From Clostridiales bacterium oral taxon 876 str. F0540 (GTDB lineage Bacteria; Bacillota; Clostridia; Clostridiales; Clostridiaceae): DNA of 7,038 nt. Positions 5,574 through 7,038 of this stretch are shown one piece after another. The stretch is from the NCBI GenBank assembly GCA_000466585.1, contig KE993500.1, positions 1 through 7,038 of the forward strand. The letters run 5' to 3'. The position numbers and the translations under genes were made by a program. A model generated the notes under the pieces. The model searched no databases, was not told the origin of the DNA, and worked only from the letters and a program-made list of their open reading frames with translations. The first letter of the stretch is position 1, and each line of letters begins with the position of its first letter.

Positions 5574-6920
5574 TTGGATGATTATATATTAAGTAACATG
5601 CGCTGCAGTGAATACAGAGTAAAAAATGCTGATTCTTCAGTATTATTTTATTTCTCCCCCGGTAACCTTACTTCAACCTCAAATAGATTTGTCCCTATAT
5701 TGGCTTTTTTAAAAGAAGGGCGTGAATATATTGATTTTCCTACAGCCAAGCTTTTTTTAGATGATGAAGAAATCCCCAGTAAAATAGATAATTTCACTAT
5801 TAGCAGTAGCCATAATAAGCCAATAGGCTACGGATGTCATTATATTAAAGTAGTAGTGAAGCTGCTTGATGGAGATATCCAAGATTTTATTTGGAGTTTC
5901 ATAATTGAAGATGAGCTTTTAGATTATAATTTTTATTATGGTATCCCTCATTCTCACACCTCTTACTCCGACGGCTTTGGCACTCCTACAGAAGCATACG
6001 AAAAAGCAAAAAATAATGGTCTTGATTTTTTAATTGTCACAGATCACCAAGGAAAACTTGCCAGAGGTAAATTCAACTATGATAAAAGCATATCTCTGTT
6101 TGGAGGTAATACCCCTAAGTGGGAAATGCTAAAGCTTGAAGCCGAGGCCATGAATTTTAGAAATCCTGACTTTGCTGCTCTGTACGGCTTTGAGTTAAGC
6201 ACAAACTTCTGGGGACATATCAACATTATTAACAGTAATACTATAATAGCTAAGAAGCCTTCCTCCATTGAGGACTTGTACACCTGGCTTTGCACTGAAG
6301 ACAACATACTCTTATCAGTAAATCATCCACATCGTTCTCCAAAAACCTTGCCCTTTACCCACAACCTTGATAACTTTGTTAACTTATATGAGGTCGGTAA
6401 TGGCTCTACTACACGCATCTATACCCGAACCGAAGAAAACTATTATGCGGCCCTAGACTATGGCTGGCATATTGCTGCAATAAATGGTCAAGATAATCAT
6501 TCTGATGACTGGGGAGATTCCAATAATGTTACTGCAGTTATATGCAAGGAGCTTTCATCTGCCTCGCTAATAAATGCAATTAAATTAAGAAGAGTATATT
6601 CAACGGAGTCAAGGAGCTTGAAGCTTGCAGTAAAAGGAAACGGGAAGTGGATGGGAAGTGTACTTAATCTGAAAAAAGGAGATATCTTAGGTATTCACAT
6701 CTTAGCCGAGGATAACTCAAGTCCTATAGAAAAGCTTCAAATTATAACTAATAGGGGGGAAGTTGCTCATGAAAAGTCTTTTGGTGGAGTTTGTAAATGC
6801 GAATGGAATTTAACCACTACAATTGATGATGAATATAAGTGGTATGTTGTTAAAGTTATTCATACAGATGGAAAAGTTGGGATATCTTCCGCTTTATTTG
6901 TTCAAGATATTAATTTATGA
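5574..6920 (+). CDS. PHP-domain metallohydrolase, CehA/McbA-like, substrate unknown
   Basis: A 448-aa cytoplasmic protein with no signal peptide or membrane segment. Residues 1 to about 118 form an N-terminal domain, probably beta-rich, that I do not recognise. The PHP metal-dependent phosphoesterase-type domain spans about 120-345, with candidate metal ligands H126 and H128 (PHSHTSYSDG), D133, H158 (VTDHQG), E207 (YGFE), H215 (WGHINI), H251/H253 (NHPH) and D307/H309 (GQDNH). A further beta-rich region of about 100 residues (348-448) closes the protein. The spaced His/Asp/Glu set looks complete, so the enzyme is probably active on a phosphate or other hydrolysable ester. Family names such as CehA (a carbamate hydrolase) do not fix the substrate. 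The TTG start is set by the SD GGTGGTGA. The gene follows the spoIIP terminator, so it is likely transcribed separately, and it faces a convergent tRNA. Closeness to sporulation genes does not by itself imply a sporulation role. Confidence 0.88.
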   Translation: MDDYILSNMRCSEYRVKNADSSVLFYFSPGNLTSTSNRFVPILAFLKEGREYIDFPTAKLFLDDEEIPSKIDNFTISSSHNKPIGYGCHYIKVVVKLLDGDIQDFIWSFIIEDELLDYNFYYGIPHSHTSYSDGFGTPTEAYEKAKNNGLDFLIVTDHQGKLARGKFNYDKSISLFGGNTPKWEMLKLEAEAMNFRNPDFAALYGFELSTNFWGHINIINSNTIIAKKPSSIEDLYTWLCTEDNILLSVNHPHRSPKTLPFTHNLDNFVNLYEVGNGSTTRIYTRTEENYYAALDYGWHIAAINGQDNHSDDWGDSNNVTAVICKELSSASLINAIKLRRVYSTESRSLKLAVKGNGKWMGSVLNLKKGDILGIHILAEDNSSPIEKLQIITNRGEVAHEKSFGGVCKCEWNLTTTIDDEYKWYVVKVIHTDGKVGISSALFVQDINL

Positions 6921-6971
6921 TATGCTAAGCTATAAACATCTGAGTTCTTACAAATACTTTCTATGAAAACA

Positions 6972-7002
6972 TAAAATCCCTATAGGTTTTCCTATAGGGA
7001 TT
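6972..7002 (-). terminator. Intrinsic terminator of the tRNA transcript
   Basis: AATCCCTATAGG (6975-6986) and CCTATAGGGATT (6991-7002) form a perfect 12-bp stem with a four-base loop, three bases after the tRNA CCA end. On the minus strand the stem runs into ATTTTATGTTTTC, a T-rich tail; on the plus strand no T-run follows. It therefore serves the leftward tRNA transcript, though the hairpin may also slow readthrough from the convergent PHP gene, for which no other terminator is seen. Confidence 0.85.
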
Positions 7003-7005
7003 ACT

Positions 7006-7038
7006 TGGTAGCGGAAATAGGACTTGAACCTACGACAC
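7006..7038 (-). tRNA. 3' end of a tRNA gene, partial (possibly elongator tRNA-Met)
   Basis: On the minus strand the last 33 bases of a tRNA are visible: a variable loop ending GTC, a T stem and loop (GTAGG, TTCAAGT, CCTAT, with one G-U pair), the 3' acceptor strand TTCCGCT, discriminator A, and an encoded CCA. The anticodon lies beyond the window edge, so identity cannot be read. A U72-A73 end in CGCTACCA resembles Firmicute elongator tRNA-Met, and Bacillus has tRNA genes near spoIIE, so Met is a guess. The gene is convergent with the PHP gene and has its own terminator. Confidence 0.88.

Noticed and set aside
5558..5581. Seven-codon ORF (MVVKILG) overlapping the TTG start of the PHP gene
   Set aside because: No SD before its ATG; the purine-rich stretch within it serves as the SD of the TTG start.
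4853..5970. Shared HSHT motif in SpoIIP and the PHP protein as a sign of common ancestry
   Set aside because: The motifs sit in different contexts (HSHTTES versus PHSHTSYSDG with PHP-type TDH, NHPH and D-x-H motifs). They are independent metal-binding solutions of two unrelated families.
6077..6307. Minus-strand open frame of 76 codons opposite the PHP gene
   Set aside because: Wholly antisense to the PHP metallohydrolase domain, including its conserved ligand region; no independent support.
6975..7002. Terminator for the PHP gene on the plus strand
   Set aside because: The hairpin is followed on the plus strand by ACTTGG and the tRNA gene with no T-run; the T-rich tail is on the minus strand only.

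Overview
The window comes from an AT-rich, endospore-forming Firmicute, most likely a Clostridium or close relative. This rests on the low-GC composition, strong purine-rich ribosome binding sites, a SpoIIE/SpoIIP sporulation gene pair, and a long-form TilS next to spoIIE. In Bacillus and clostridia tilS is commonly found near spoIIE and followed by hpt and ftsH. No mobile element, CRISPR array or prophage gene is visible, and all four protein genes look intact.

Layout, left to right. Positions 1-75 hold the end of the tilS operon spacer (minus strand): two adjacent perfect inverted repeats and a ribosome binding site for a gene that starts just outside the window, by synteny probably hpt. 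Then tilS (minus), a hairpin terminator plus an extended -10 promoter in the short spacer, and spoIIE (minus). A 381-bp divergent control region follows (3953-4333). It carries a good sigma-A-type spoIIE promoter with an unusual 21-bp spacer, a short upstream ORF overlapping the spoIIE start, an inverted repeat, and candidate promoters for the rightward gene. spoIIP (plus) follows and ends at a clear intrinsic terminator. Next is a PHP-domain metallohydrolase gene (plus), apparently its own transcription unit. The right edge holds the 3' end of a tRNA gene on the minus strand with its own terminator, convergent with the PHP gene.

How the genes fit together. SpoIIE is the membrane phosphatase that releases sigma-F in the forespore. 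SpoIIP is a peptidoglycan hydrolase of the engulfment machinery that acts at the septum after sigma-F/sigma-E activation. Their divergent placement puts two consecutive steps of early sporulation on either side of one control region. tilS is a vegetative tRNA-modification gene (lysidine synthesis). The hairpin and promoter before it suggest it is insulated from the sporulation-specific spoIIE transcript. The PHP protein is recognisable only at family level and its substrate is unknown.

The most useful observations are: the spoIIE promoter spacing matching the architecture known for Spo0A-activated promoters; the SD-preceded upstream ORF overlapping the spoIIE start; and the likely use of TTG starts by three of the four genes, each six bases from its SD. 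I do not see convincing evidence for an undescribed multi-gene system here.
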